From assembly GCA_024233395.1 (NCBI GenBank), contig JACKPR010000003.1, forward strand, positions 248,001 to 312,000: a stretch of 64,000 bases of DNA. The letters are read 5' to 3'. The notes beneath the pieces were generated by a model. It ran no database searches and was not told the DNA's origin. It saw nothing but the letters and a program-made list of their open reading frames with translations. Numbering within the stretch: the stretch's first letter is position 1; every line of letters begins with the position of its first letter. This DNA comes from Chlamydiales bacterium. Its GTDB lineage: Bacteria > Chlamydiota > Chlamydiia > Chlamydiales > Simkaniaceae. A program made the position numbers and the translations under genes. Below, piece by piece: positions 35,689 to 44,518 of the stretch.

Positions 35689-36568
35689 TGAGCTCCTTTC
35701 TAAAAGAGTCTAACAAATCAGGGTGGTTTTTTGCGATCCATGCTTCAAAGTCCCGTGTGATCCGGATCATTTCGGGGCGATACACTTCAGGATTTTTTTC
35801 TTCTTCAGAAAGGCTGAGTCGACCAAAATCGATTTGAAAGGGGGTTTCTCCGATGAAACCAAAATTGGTACTAAAGTCTGGGTCTTTATCAAAGATTCCC
35901 ACGTGGCACCGGTGCGTTGCAAGCTTGAGAAGGTTTCGGATCCCTTCTTCAGCTTTTTCCCTTTCTCCTTGATTCATCCAAGAGGTGATTGCCTCATAGG
36001 CTAAAATTCCCCGTTTTTGAAGAATAAATTCAACAGTGTCGAGGTTAAGGGTATGATGCCTTCCAATTTTATCTGTAATTGTTAATTTTTGTTTGAGATG
36101 GTCTGTTTTTGCAAGGTGGAGATAAAGAAGGCCGGTTTCTTCTCTTAGATAGTCATAGGCAATGGAATAGCTCGTAAAAGTTTTTTCAAGAATTTCCCGT
36201 TTTTTTGCTCGTTTTTCTCCTAACTTTCCTACAGAAGGAAGAAAATTGAGCCAGGGAGGCGTTCGCATATGTTGAAACTTGAAAAGTTTGAGAATGGTTT
36301 TCCCATCCTCTGAGACAAAGACATAGGATTGACTTCCACAATCAAGATAATGGTAAGTTTGGTTGAGGAGATTTGGATCAGGGGAGTCTGTCCGCTTCCA
36401 TTGAGAGTTATCTCCAGGAGGGGCGTAAACGTTTACTAGAGCAAATCCATCGGTTGCTTGGTGGCAGAGGCGTTCCACTCCCCAGAAAAGAAGGAGAAAA
36501 GTAAAAAAATAAAAAAAATATCTTTTATGCAGGATAGGTTCTCCGTTATAGAGATAATAAAGAGACAT
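35672..36568 (-). CDS. membrane-anchored kinase-like protein, paralogue 4
   Basis: The N-terminal helix (YFFYFFTFLLLFWGVERL) is followed by the same domain as paralogue 3, with GSQSYVF, TILKLFKFQHMR (Lys94), the EETGLLYLHLAK segment, VEFILQKRG, GIFDKDPDFSTNFGF and FQIDFGRL. Here QIDFG is closest to a true DFG. The start at 36568 lacks a ribosome site and lies nine bases from the divergent MFS start, so the real start may be a little further in. The third and fourth paralogues share GVERL after their membrane helix, suggesting a recent tandem duplication. Confidence 0.7.
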   Translation of the reverse strand: MSLYYLYNGEPILHKRYFFYFFTFLLLFWGVERLCHQATDGFALVNVYAPPGDNSQWKRTDSPDPNLLNQTYHYLDCGSQSYVFVSEDGKTILKLFKFQHMRTPPWLNFLPSVGKLGEKRAKKREILEKTFTSYSIAYDYLREETGLLYLHLAKTDHLKQKLTITDKIGRHHTLNLDTVEFILQKRGILAYEAITSWMNQGEREKAEEGIRNLLKLATHRCHVGIFDKDPDFSTNFGFIGETPFQIDFGRLSLSEEEKNPEVYRPEMIRITRDFEAWIAKNHPDLLDSFRKELNEDTL

Positions 36569-36577
36569 TATAGTGTA

Positions 36578-38107
36578 ATGACGATTTCTGAAAAGAAAAG
36601 AAAACAGTTAATTTTGCTCGCAATGATTAGTTCGACCTCGCTAATCTTCCTTAATGCGACCCTTTTTCCTGTTGCCCTCCCAACTATTCAAAAAGAACTT
36701 GGTGTCTCTTTGAGTGGTCTTCAATGGATTATTAATGCCTATCTCCTCGCGACGGCTGTTTTTGTGATTGCCGGGGGAAGATTAGCTGATCTTTTTGGGG
36801 CTAGAAAGATTTTTTGTTTTGGGGTGGCAATCTACTCGTTAGCATCGGTCATGGGGGCCATGGCTCAAACGGGATGGTGGCTTATTTTTAGTCGAGCGAT
36901 TCAGGGAACGGGAGGAGCTTTTATGTCTCCTGCTGGGATGTCTCTATTGATTCACTCTTTTCCAGAAAACCAAAGAGGAAAAGCGATTGGCACTATTGTA
37001 GCTGTTGGTTCTCTATTTCTCTCTTTAGGTCCATTTATTGGAGGCGCTTTTACTCAATACCTTTCGTGGCGCTGGGCTTTTGGGATTAATCCTCCCATCG
37101 CGATTTTTGGAATTTTTATGATGATGAAAGCGGTTCCAAAATCGGAAAAACAGAATGAGAGCTTTGATTTTTTAGGCTTTTTCACGATGTCTCTTGCGAT
37201 TACCTCGTTGACAATTGCTTTAATGGAAGGAAGAAAATGGGGATGGGAGTCTTGGCAAACGATCTTTTTCATCCTTCTAGCAATCACGTTCTTTTTAGCG
37301 GTTCGAGGTTTAGAACGGTTTGCAAAGTATCCTTTTTTTAAGTTTAGCCTTTTCAGAAGTCGGACTTTTTTAGGGGGATGTTTATTGGTTGTCTGCTCAC
37401 AGTTTATTTTGATGATCACTGTTTTTTGGCCTCTTTATTTTCAGAAAATCATTTATGATTCCCCAATGGTAGCGGGGTTGATCACTGCGATTGGAACCAT
37501 TCCTTTGATGCTTTTTGCTCCCATCAGTGGAAGTCTAGCAGATCGAAAAGGGGCTAGGCTTCCTCTTACCATCGGGTTTAGCCTTCTATGTCTTTGCTTC
37601 CTTTGGTTTGCTTCCTTTTTACATTTTCATAATGTTGCTCTTCTTTTCCCTGCTTTATTTGCTTTTGGAGCAGGAATCTCTTTTGTCATGACTCCAGCTA
37701 GTAGTGCAACGTTAAGTGCTGTACCCAAATCAAAAACAGGTGTTGCTACAGGAATGTATAATACTCTTCGATTTACAGGAGCAACAATTGGAGTGGCTGT
37801 TTTGGGAGCAACAATGGTGAATGTTCAAGACCTCCTTTTTACAAAGCAGCTTCTTAAAGGACCTGGAACAAAGGAACTGAATCCTACCTTATATGAAGGA
37901 CTCCTCAATAATTTACCACGGGCTGTCGAAGCAGCTAAATCTTTAGAACCCAAAACATTGGCCTATATCAATCATGCTCTAATTGAAACGTCGACAACAG
38001 CGTTTCTTGTCACAAATTTGGTGACAGCAGCTGTTGCTTTTATCGCTCTGATGATTACATTGCTAATTTTTAAGGAAAAGACTAAACAAAAGAAGGAGGC
38101 AGAATGA
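36578..38107 (+). CDS. EmrB/QacA-type MFS exporter (DHA2 family)
   Basis: The product of about 509 residues from the ATG at 36578 has about 14 hydrophobic helices. ATLFPVALPTIQKELG, GRLADLFGARKIF, GAFMSPAGMSLL and FLSLGPFIGGAF mark a DHA2 exporter. A TTG start 120 bases upstream is possible but adds only polar residues and overlaps the divergent gene. Unlike the other DHA2 gene it has no TolC or EmrA partner nearby, so it probably acts as a single-component pump. The following secreted-protein gene overlaps its stop codon (ATGA). Confidence 0.88.
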   Translation: MTISEKKRKQLILLAMISSTSLIFLNATLFPVALPTIQKELGVSLSGLQWIINAYLLATAVFVIAGGRLADLFGARKIFCFGVAIYSLASVMGAMAQTGWWLIFSRAIQGTGGAFMSPAGMSLLIHSFPENQRGKAIGTIVAVGSLFLSLGPFIGGAFTQYLSWRWAFGINPPIAIFGIFMMMKAVPKSEKQNESFDFLGFFTMSLAITSLTIALMEGRKWGWESWQTIFFILLAITFFLAVRGLERFAKYPFFKFSLFRSRTFLGGCLLVVCSQFILMITVFWPLYFQKIIYDSPMVAGLITAIGTIPLMLFAPISGSLADRKGARLPLTIGFSLLCLCFLWFASFLHFHNVALLFPALFAFGAGISFVMTPASSATLSAVPKSKTGVATGMYNTLRFTGATIGVAVLGATMVNVQDLLFTKQLLKGPGTKELNPTLYEGLLNNLPRAVEAAKSLEPKTLAYINHALIETSTTAFLVTNLVTAAVAFIALMITLLIFKEKTKQKKEAE

Positions 38108-38925
38108 AAAAAGTAGTGCTAGGATTTTTTCTTTTTTTGGGGTCCCTTCTCTATGGGGTTCAAGATGTTTATGTTGTACCGGTTAAACCTACGCCGGAAG
38201 CAAGCACAATTGTGACAAAGATCATTTTTCCACGCCCTTATGAGAATAAACGGAAAACACCGATCAATGTGCAACTTAGAATTGAGGGGTTTCCTTTAGG
38301 TGTAATCACTCAAAATGACCGAGCAAAAGAGATCTATAATGATCCTGAAGGGCAAGCGATTCATGTGATCATCGATAACCATCCTTACTTAATTTACAAC
38401 GAATCATTTGAAGATTCCTTTGATGAAAACAGGGAATATTATGATAAGATCTTGAGTTTTGCTATCCCTTTTACCCTTAAGCCAGGGCAACATGTCATTC
38501 GTTGTTTCCCAGCGCGCTCCTATGGGGAGAGTTTGAAGGATAAAGGGCCCTTTTCTGCAGAGATTTTTTACTTTCAAGATCGAAAGAAATCTGACACATT
38601 GAATGTTGATTTACAAAAGCCTTATCTAACTTATAATGAACCTCAAGGGAAATATCCTGCTTCGAAATCCAATCCTATTCTTTTAGATTTTTTGATTTCA
38701 AATTGTGAGCTTTCTCCAGATGGATATAAAGTGGCTCTAATGATTGATGGGAAAAATATTCAAGCTCTTACAGATTACGTTCCCTATTATATCTATAATC
38801 TTCCTCCAGGAAAACATACGGTTAAGCTTCAGCTTCTTGATAATAATAATAAAACAGTTCCCGGTTTTTTCAATGTGACAGAGCGGGAAATTGAAATTGA
38901 TCAATATATCGATTCTGATTCATAA
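38104..38925 (+). CDS. exported protein with two Ig-like beta regions
   Basis: A signal peptide (VVLGFFLFLGSLLYG) precedes about 250 residues of beta-rich sequence. Two stretches have a similar plan: IIDNHPYLIYNESFED ... LKPGQHVIRCFP, and MIDGKNIQALTDYVPYYIYN ... LPPGKHTVKLQL, which may be paired immunoglobulin-like domains. There is no lipobox. It is likely periplasmic or surface-exposed and is coupled to the MFS gene by a four-base overlap. I do not recognise the family. Confidence 0.65.
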   Translation: MKKVVLGFFLFLGSLLYGVQDVYVVPVKPTPEASTIVTKIIFPRPYENKRKTPINVQLRIEGFPLGVITQNDRAKEIYNDPEGQAIHVIIDNHPYLIYNESFEDSFDENREYYDKILSFAIPFTLKPGQHVIRCFPARSYGESLKDKGPFSAEIFYFQDRKKSDTLNVDLQKPYLTYNEPQGKYPASKSNPILLDFLISNCELSPDGYKVALMIDGKNIQALTDYVPYYIYNLPPGKHTVKLQLLDNNNKTVPGFFNVTEREIEIDQYIDSDS

Positions 38926-38963
38926 TAAGTATAGGCGGAAAGAAGTCTATCTATGAGGGAACT

Positions 38964-41132
38964 GTGGCAAAGAAGAGGAAGAAAGCTAAGAAAGAAGAGA
39001 TGTCGATCATGGATGCGGTGGATAATCTCTCTGGGATGGCAGAGCTCGATGTTGCCGTGGAAAAAGAGGGAGAAACAAGGGGAGTAAAGGGGTTACTCCA
39101 TAAGTTTCAAGATCTAAAAGCTGAAGAAAAAGAAGAGACTCTCTCAGCTGTCAAAGGGACATTTAAAACAGTCCATAAATACCTTGAGCACGTTTATACA
39201 AAAGATAGAGAGCAGCTTAAAGACCGTGATATGCAACGGGGGATTAAAGCGATCATGGTCCTTGCCGATGAAGCTGCAGATAAGCTTGATAAATGTACCT
39301 CCCTATTTAAACATACCTATAGAGAAGGAAAGGTCTCTGAGATTAAAGAATATAAAGATCTCAAGACTTACTTTAAGAAAAATATTCTCAAACGCTTTGA
39401 AGAGGTATTGGTTTCTGAGGCAAAGTGGGAAGAAGAGTGGGCCGTTGAAGATGAGAAAATTGATATCGAAAGGCAAGGGCTAAAAGACCTTGAGATGGTC
39501 AAGCGAGATAAAGAGTATGAACTCTTCTATATTCGTAAAGATGATGGCAAACCCTTTTTTAACCGTAACCTTCTCCGTCATATTAAGCTTGTCAGTGATT
39601 TTGATGAAATTATCATGGGGTTTGAAGGAGAAGATCCTCTCCTTCGCATTAACATTCTCTTAGATCATGAAGCTCAGAGCATTGCTGAAGAGATTCGAGA
39701 AAGTGCTAAAGCTGAGCTAGGGGATTTTTATGCTGATGCTCTTCACCACAAAGAAGTTCCTATCGTTAGCGCAATGCTAAAAATGACCATGTCTTTGATG
39801 CTTGCGTGTAATCCTCATAACCGACTTGAAAATACAATGGGGAAAGTCTGTACACGTTATTTGAAAGATTTTCATCAATTTTTAAGGGATATCCTTGATT
39901 CTCCTGATTATCAAAGGTTAATCAGCGTTTCTGTTGAAGAAACCGATCAGCTTGCAAGAGCAATCATTCATTTGATACATGCCTTTTCATTTGCATTTTT
40001 TACCCATAGTGGAAAAAAACAGGAAATGCTTGATTATCTCAATGATTTGATCAAACGTGCTTGGGATGGAGAGGCTCCTAAAAGGGCTAAAGAAATCACA
40101 ACTGATAATTTCATGTCAGAGATCTTTGATATTCATGATGGTGTGAGCGAAATGCTTAAAAAGTTTCCAAGTGGTCCACTCTTTAAGATTTTGGATATTT
40201 TTCAAGATCGAAATGAGAAAGAAGGATTCGATCCCATTAACCAAGGAAATCCCCCCTACTATCTTTATACCTTTTCAAGTGCGGCTTTTGATTCTTCCTG
40301 TTTAAAAATCCCTTGTCCGACCTTTCATACCCATATCAATAAAGCAGAAGTGATCAATGAATTTAAGGGCTTTCTGCGCCACTTTGAAGCAAAGAAAGAG
40401 TTAAAAAAACATCTCCACTTCAATCTTCAAGATCGGACCTCATGGGAAGAACATGCGAGATGCGAAGCTTTAGAAAAACTTCAAAAAAAAGCCGAGTTTT
40501 CTCAGCAGTGTGTCTTAGTCACCCTTCCTAAAAAAAATGACTTTTACTTCCAAGCGGAAGACTATCTTAAAGTCGATCGCGCTGAAGATTTTCTCAACTT
40601 GTTAGAAGAACAGGTGAAAAGTGGTGAAGAGTGTGGCTTTTTCTTTTCAAAGCAGATTGATGAAAAGAAACTTCATGATTACGTGAAAAAGATTATTCCG
40701 ATCATCCATACACACTTCTTTAAAAAGAAGGTGAAACTTCCACGAAAAGAACGTTTAGATTTTATCGAGATTTTTTACCTCTTACTAGAGCTAAAAATCC
40801 TTGAAATGGTTCAACCTGATACCTTTGCTTTTTCTTGTAAAGATGGGGTGGATATCGGAGCAACCTCGAGCGCTGCCTTTTTTTCCCTTCTCAAATTGCT
40901 TGGGAAAAATGAAAAATGGAGTTTAGAAGAACAAGACCATCTATTATGGATTTTGTGTGGGCCCGCCCTTACTGTTCGTGAACGTCTAGTGGACTATCAA
41001 AGGTTTAGTCGAATGGCGAGTGCTTTGAGTATTCTTAGTACTTATCTCGTTAGAGATCATGATAAGATCGTTAAGGTTTTGCAACCTCTCTTTGGGGCGA
41101 AATTTTTCCAAAAGATCAAAGGGGAGTTTTAG
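38964..41132 (+). CDS. 722-residue unknown cytoplasmic protein
   Basis: The GTG at 38964 sits three bases after GAGGGA, which decides the start over the ATG at 39000. The protein is rich in charged helices with a basic N-terminus (MAKKRKKAKKEE). Helical segments run along most of the length, with short hydrophobic patches around residues 270-285 but no signal peptide or clear membrane helix. No enzymatic motif was found. It follows the exported-protein gene by 38 bases on the same strand. Length and context suggest a lineage-specific chlamydial protein. Confidence 0.6.
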   Translation: MAKKRKKAKKEEMSIMDAVDNLSGMAELDVAVEKEGETRGVKGLLHKFQDLKAEEKEETLSAVKGTFKTVHKYLEHVYTKDREQLKDRDMQRGIKAIMVLADEAADKLDKCTSLFKHTYREGKVSEIKEYKDLKTYFKKNILKRFEEVLVSEAKWEEEWAVEDEKIDIERQGLKDLEMVKRDKEYELFYIRKDDGKPFFNRNLLRHIKLVSDFDEIIMGFEGEDPLLRINILLDHEAQSIAEEIRESAKAELGDFYADALHHKEVPIVSAMLKMTMSLMLACNPHNRLENTMGKVCTRYLKDFHQFLRDILDSPDYQRLISVSVEETDQLARAIIHLIHAFSFAFFTHSGKKQEMLDYLNDLIKRAWDGEAPKRAKEITTDNFMSEIFDIHDGVSEMLKKFPSGPLFKILDIFQDRNEKEGFDPINQGNPPYYLYTFSSAAFDSSCLKIPCPTFHTHINKAEVINEFKGFLRHFEAKKELKKHLHFNLQDRTSWEEHARCEALEKLQKKAEFSQQCVLVTLPKKNDFYFQAEDYLKVDRAEDFLNLLEEQVKSGEECGFFFSKQIDEKKLHDYVKKIIPIIHTHFFKKKVKLPRKERLDFIEIFYLLLELKILEMVQPDTFAFSCKDGVDIGATSSAAFFSLLKLLGKNEKWSLEEQDHLLWILCGPALTVRERLVDYQRFSRMASALSILSTYLVRDHDKIVKVLQPLFGAKFFQKIKGEF

Positions 41133-41144
41133 AGATTCTTGGGG

Positions 41145-41702
41145 TTAATTAAGTTCTAAGTCTTCCGGCATGAGAGAAAGGGTCTTATATTTCCCTCCCA
41201 TTTCTCGGAGGAGGGTTTGCCAGAGCTTTTCCGGAGGAGTGTTAAAGATATGGTCTTTAGTTGCAGGACAAAGAAACCAAGCACCGTTGAGGAACTCTCT
41301 TTCTAAAACACCTGAAGCCCATCCTCCATACCCAAAGCAGAGAAGTGTTTGAGGGATACTTTCCCCTTCTTGAATCGAGTCCATATCCCCGTTGAGATAG
41401 ACTCCTTCACAGATCTCAAGACTTGTTTCTTCATTATAACCTTGGTCTTGAATCAGCATCACCTGATTCGGTTGATTAGGGCCTCCTGCACGCATGTCGA
41501 TTTGAGCATTTGAGCCTTCAAGACCAAAGAAATCCTCTTCCAAATGAATATCTAAAGGTTTATTCACAATCAAACCAAAAGATCCCACGGGACTATGATC
41601 GCAGAGAAGGACAACGCTGCGATAAAAGATTCCTCCTTCAATATCGGGGCTAGCGACAAGGAAGGTTCCTTTTTTTAACTCTGAATAAGGGATACTCGTC
41701 AT
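41145..41702 (-). CDS. yqgE: YqgE/AlgH family protein
   Basis: The 185-residue protein starts LKKGTFLVASPDIEGGIF and contains FYRSVVLLCDHSPVGSFGLIVNKP, the defining stretch of the UPF0301/YqgE family, plus GGPNQPNQV and GYGGWASGVLEREFLNGAWF. The family is small, cytoplasmic and of uncertain biochemical role, sometimes linked to transcription of adjoining genes. Length matches the family. It is convergent with the 722-residue gene and lies downstream of the effector-like cluster on the same strand. Confidence 0.92.
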   Translation of the reverse strand: MTSIPYSELKKGTFLVASPDIEGGIFYRSVVLLCDHSPVGSFGLIVNKPLDIHLEEDFFGLEGSNAQIDMRAGGPNQPNQVMLIQDQGYNEETSLEICEGVYLNGDMDSIQEGESIPQTLLCFGYGGWASGVLEREFLNGAWFLCPATKDHIFNTPPEKLWQTLLREMGGKYKTLSLMPEDLELN

Positions 41703-41740
41703 ACTTTACCCCATAACAAAAGGGGAAATATTTCGAAAAC

Positions 41741-42109
41741 TTAAACTTCTTCCATGAGAATCGATTGACTTTCACTAATCGCTTCAGGGTCTTGGATAGC
41801 GATGTGGAAGAAGTTATTATAGAGCTGATAAGCCATTAAAGCCGTTTTAATATCATCTGTCATGAAAAAGAGGACTTTTATTGAAGCAGTAGCATATTTG
41901 ATACATTTTACAAAAAAGTTATCAGAAGGGGAAAAAGGCTCATCTCCTAGTAAAATTGGAGAAAACTCTCTAATCATCTTTGCTGATTCTACACCGATCT
42001 CAAGAATTGACTTATCTTCTCCAAAAAGGGTGGAGATTTTGTCATGATCAACCTCATTAATTGGATGAGGTGAGGTTACTTCTGTATAAGAACTTATAGG
42101 TTGAACCAT
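41741..42109 (-). CDS. short paralogue of the 43000-43743 protein
   Basis: GAGGAAGG before the ATG supports the gene. The 122-residue product shares FSPILLG, SPSDNFFVKC and KYxxAS-x3-LFF-T-D-I/E with the N-terminal half of the 247-residue protein at 43000, but lacks its coiled-coil C-terminus. It appears to be a duplicated and shortened copy. The domain is helical with one hydrophobic patch. Such small duplicated genes with no export signal next to an acidic gene fit secreted effectors, but there is no direct evidence. Confidence 0.6.
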   Translation of the reverse strand: MVQPISSYTEVTSPHPINEVDHDKISTLFGEDKSILEIGVESAKMIREFSPILLGDEPFSPSDNFFVKCIKYATASIKVLFFMTDDIKTALMAYQLYNNFFHIAIQDPEAISESQSILMEEV

Positions 42110-42143
42110 AGTATTGCCTTCCTCTCTTTAAGAAACCGCTTCT

Positions 42144-42755
42144 TTAACCAATCGCAAAGTCATCGTCATCAACGACATCTTCATCCTCACTAAGGTCAGC
42201 TTCAAATTCAAACTCATTAAATAAATAATCCTCAAACCCAATAGAGCTCTTTCTCTTTTCTTCTACTTCAGTTTTATGAGGGATTTCTGTAGCTTTTTCA
42301 GGGGCTCTAGAAGGGGGAAGTTCCTCGTTCATCCTACTTACCTCTACTTCACTTTCCTGATGGTGTTCTGGAGTTTTTGTAGGGGCGCTAGAAGGGAGAA
42401 CTTCATCTTCATCATCGTAAAGGAGTTCGTCAGCCACTTGTTCAGGATCTATTTGCATAAGTTCCACTTCCCATTGTGTTTCAGGAGGGGTCTTAAAGCA
42501 ATTTGAGATGGTATCTACAATACCTGTAAAGAATTCAGAGGTGATTGCTGATAGATTTTTAACAAGAATATTTAAGTTTTCACTTATTCGATTAACAAGC
42601 CCTTGAACTTCAATACCTTTTGTTCGAATTGCTGTCTTGCAAATATTCACTGTTTTTTGAGCAGGAACTAGTAGTTCATTAATATTAAAGGGTTTATCTT
42701 CGAAAAGGTTAGGTAGGAACCTACTTCCTGAGGTGCATCCTAAGGTTGCTTCCAT
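42144..42755 (-). CDS. acidic low-complexity protein, effector candidate
   Basis: The 203-residue protein has a helical N-terminal 85 residues and then a disordered acidic tail with a repeated unit: ELLYDDEDEVLPSSAPTKTP and the related NEELPPSRAPEKATE, followed by EFEADLSEDEDVVDDDDF. GGGGAG precedes the ATG. The tail's composition and repeat pattern look like a short-linear-motif carrier of the sort found in host-targeted proteins. It sits between the two paralogues at 41741 and 43000 on the same strand. Confidence 0.6.
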   Translation of the reverse strand: MEATLGCTSGSRFLPNLFEDKPFNINELLVPAQKTVNICKTAIRTKGIEVQGLVNRISENLNILVKNLSAITSEFFTGIVDTISNCFKTPPETQWEVELMQIDPEQVADELLYDDEDEVLPSSAPTKTPEHHQESEVEVSRMNEELPPSRAPEKATEIPHKTEVEEKRKSSIGFEDYLFNEFEFEADLSEDEDVVDDDDFAIG

Positions 42756-42962
42756 TTTTATAACTCCCCGCTATAATATTTTGGTTTTATATTTTTCTTA
42801 GCAATAGCAAATATTATAACATGTTTATAATTAATTTTTAATTGTGTTTTATTAAACTATTAATCAACCCATTCTATTTTAGCGACTTGCGATTGATGTT
42901 TGATATAATCATTTAATGGTTAACGACTTAAGATTGAATTTCAAGGCTAGCGAAAATTGGTT

Positions 42963-42990
42963 CCTTTTTTTGCTTCGTAGCAAAAAAAGG
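42963..42990. terminator. A/T-rich hairpin after the 43000 gene
   Basis: CCTTTTTTTGCT and AGCAAAAAAAGG pair around TCGT, ten bases after the stop codon of the minus-strand 43000 gene. The arms rather than the flank carry the T-run, so it is probably a bidirectional terminator or a stabilising hairpin. Confidence 0.55.
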
Positions 42991-42999
42991 GGAGGGTCG

Positions 43000-43743
43000 T
43001 TAGTCTTGGTGAAGTTGAGACTCAAGAGGGCGGGTCACAGCCTCTTGAAGGGCTTGAAGTTCTTCGGTAAAGGTGGTTTTTTGGACTAATAAATCCTTAA
43101 GACGGTCTTGAATTTCGACATTTCTTTGTTCTAGATCGATACCAGGAGCTTTCTCTCTAATTTGCTCGGCTAGTTTTCGGAGCTCTCTTCCTTTTTCAAG
43201 ACAGAGCTGATCTTTATATTCTGTTGTAAGAGAGACTTTATTTTCTCCTGAGCCTATATATTGTCTGGCATCTAATACAGCACGATAAGAATCTAGTGTT
43301 ACGTCGAGAATATCATCTTGATCCATGTCACTACTTCCTTGAAGGTGCTTATTCAATTCTAATTCAAACTGAAGAAAAAGAGTTTCATGAAAGTGGTCGC
43401 TGATTCTTTCTTCTAGGTCATTGATTCTTTGGTTAAGAGCTTGGAAGGCTTCATTTGAAGACTGGTAGGCTTTTAAGGTAGATCGAATTTCATCGGTCTG
43501 GAAAAAGAGGGCGCGAGTAGAGGCAACAACATATTTGAGACATTTTACAAAGAAATTATCGGAAGGGGAATAGGGTTTTTCTCCAAGCAAAATTGGAGAA
43601 AATTCACGAATCTTTGTGGCTGTTGTTTCAACGATTTGTGAAAGCGATATTTCTGGAAAAAGGCTAGCAGCTTCGTCTAAAGCGTCGCTGTCAAATTCCA
43701 AAAAAAGATTTACATCAGCTGGATATGTTGTTAGTTCAATCAT
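43000..43743 (-). CDS. 247-residue helical protein with the FSPILLG domain
   Basis: Residues about 40-85 hold the segment shared with the 41741 gene (FSPILLGEKPYSPSDNFFVK); residues about 90-240 are amphipathic helices, probably coiled coil, including LNQRINDLEERISDHF and QRNVEIQDRLKDLLVQ. There is no signal peptide. An AAGGGG and AGAG stretch lies just before the ATG. The gene is followed by a hairpin and then by the acidic and short-paralogue genes. I treat it as an effector-type candidate on context only. Confidence 0.6.
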   Translation of the reverse strand: MIELTTYPADVNLFLEFDSDALDEAASLFPEISLSQIVETTATKIREFSPILLGEKPYSPSDNFFVKCLKYVVASTRALFFQTDEIRSTLKAYQSSNEAFQALNQRINDLEERISDHFHETLFLQFELELNKHLQGSSDMDQDDILDVTLDSYRAVLDARQYIGSGENKVSLTTEYKDQLCLEKGRELRKLAEQIREKAPGIDLEQRNVEIQDRLKDLLVQKTTFTEELQALQEAVTRPLESQLHQD

Positions 43744-43876
43744 CTCTTTCCCCTTAAATATTCGTTATATTATAACATAGTTTTTATTATTTATATAATT
43801 TTAAAATATTTATTATTATTTTAATTTTACTAAATTGGTGGTATATTCCCCCGAAAACAAAGGACTTGAGGGGAAA

Positions 43877-44518
43877 ATGGAAATCATCAAAGTTATACAA
43901 GTCGCTATATGCCAAAACTATAGAAGACATGGGATCTATTCAGCTCTTAAGCTTGCATGGAAAATACATAGCTTTCTTGCTGCTTTTCGAACGGTATACT
44001 CTCTCATTCCCCCGAAATATTTTCAAAAAAGAATCACTTGTATTTTTCATAATCCCGCTGATTCTGAAGAGAACCATGTAAAGGACCTTAAATGTGTTCA
44101 GCTTGAGCTTCTTCCCTTTTATAATAATATGGAGGAAATCACTGCAGAAAAGGTCCACAAGTTTGTAGAAACCATTAATCAACGATTTTTTCAATACTTT
44201 ATCGACTCAGATAAAGATCTTTTGGTTGAAATACGAACCAGAAAATTGCAGATGATCATTCGTGGAGAGAAAGCCTATATTCAGAGAGTTGAAGACAGTG
44301 TGAAAAATTTGGGACCAGGGTATCGAGTCTATCTTATTATGCAAAGATGTGACCAAGATCCTTTGATAGGAAAAATTCGGAGATATTCTAAAGATCGCTT
44401 AGCAATGAGGGTTGATATCCCTTATCAACGGAGCATGCTTGAGTCTTTCTTTGAATGGTTCGCAGAAATCACTGGGCCACTTGCTCTGCCTGCATCAGCT
44501 GCTCATTATATAACTTAA
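43877..44518 (+). CDS. 213-residue unknown protein overlapping mlaD
   Basis: The ATG at 43877 follows GAGGGGAAA closely, so it is preferred over the TTG at 43835. The product has a short hydrophobic region near residues 28-45 and several basic-aromatic segments, but no family motif. Its last 50 bases overlap the 3' end of mlaD on the opposite strand. Both frames read through cleanly. It is the only plus-strand gene between 41 kb and 47 kb, and could be a host-interaction protein. Confidence 0.55.
   Translation: MEIIKVIQVAICQNYRRHGIYSALKLAWKIHSFLAAFRTVYSLIPPKYFQKRITCIFHNPADSEENHVKDLKCVQLELLPFYNNMEEITAEKVHKFVETINQRFFQYFIDSDKDLLVEIRTRKLQMIIRGEKAYIQRVEDSVKNLGPGYRVYLIMQRCDQDPLIGKIRRYSKDRLAMRVDIPYQRSMLESFFEWFAEITGPLALPASAAHYIT

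Noticed and set aside
37054..37419. Minus-strand open frame opposite the MFS exporter
   Set aside because: The DHA2 exporter motifs are clear on the plus strand; the opposite frame has no ribosome site or family match.
42880..42990. Possible small RNA (TATAAT at 42904 followed by a hairpin at 42963)
   Set aside because: There is no acceptable -35 box at the right spacing and the hairpin has no T-run on the plus strand; more likely the end of the minus-strand gene.
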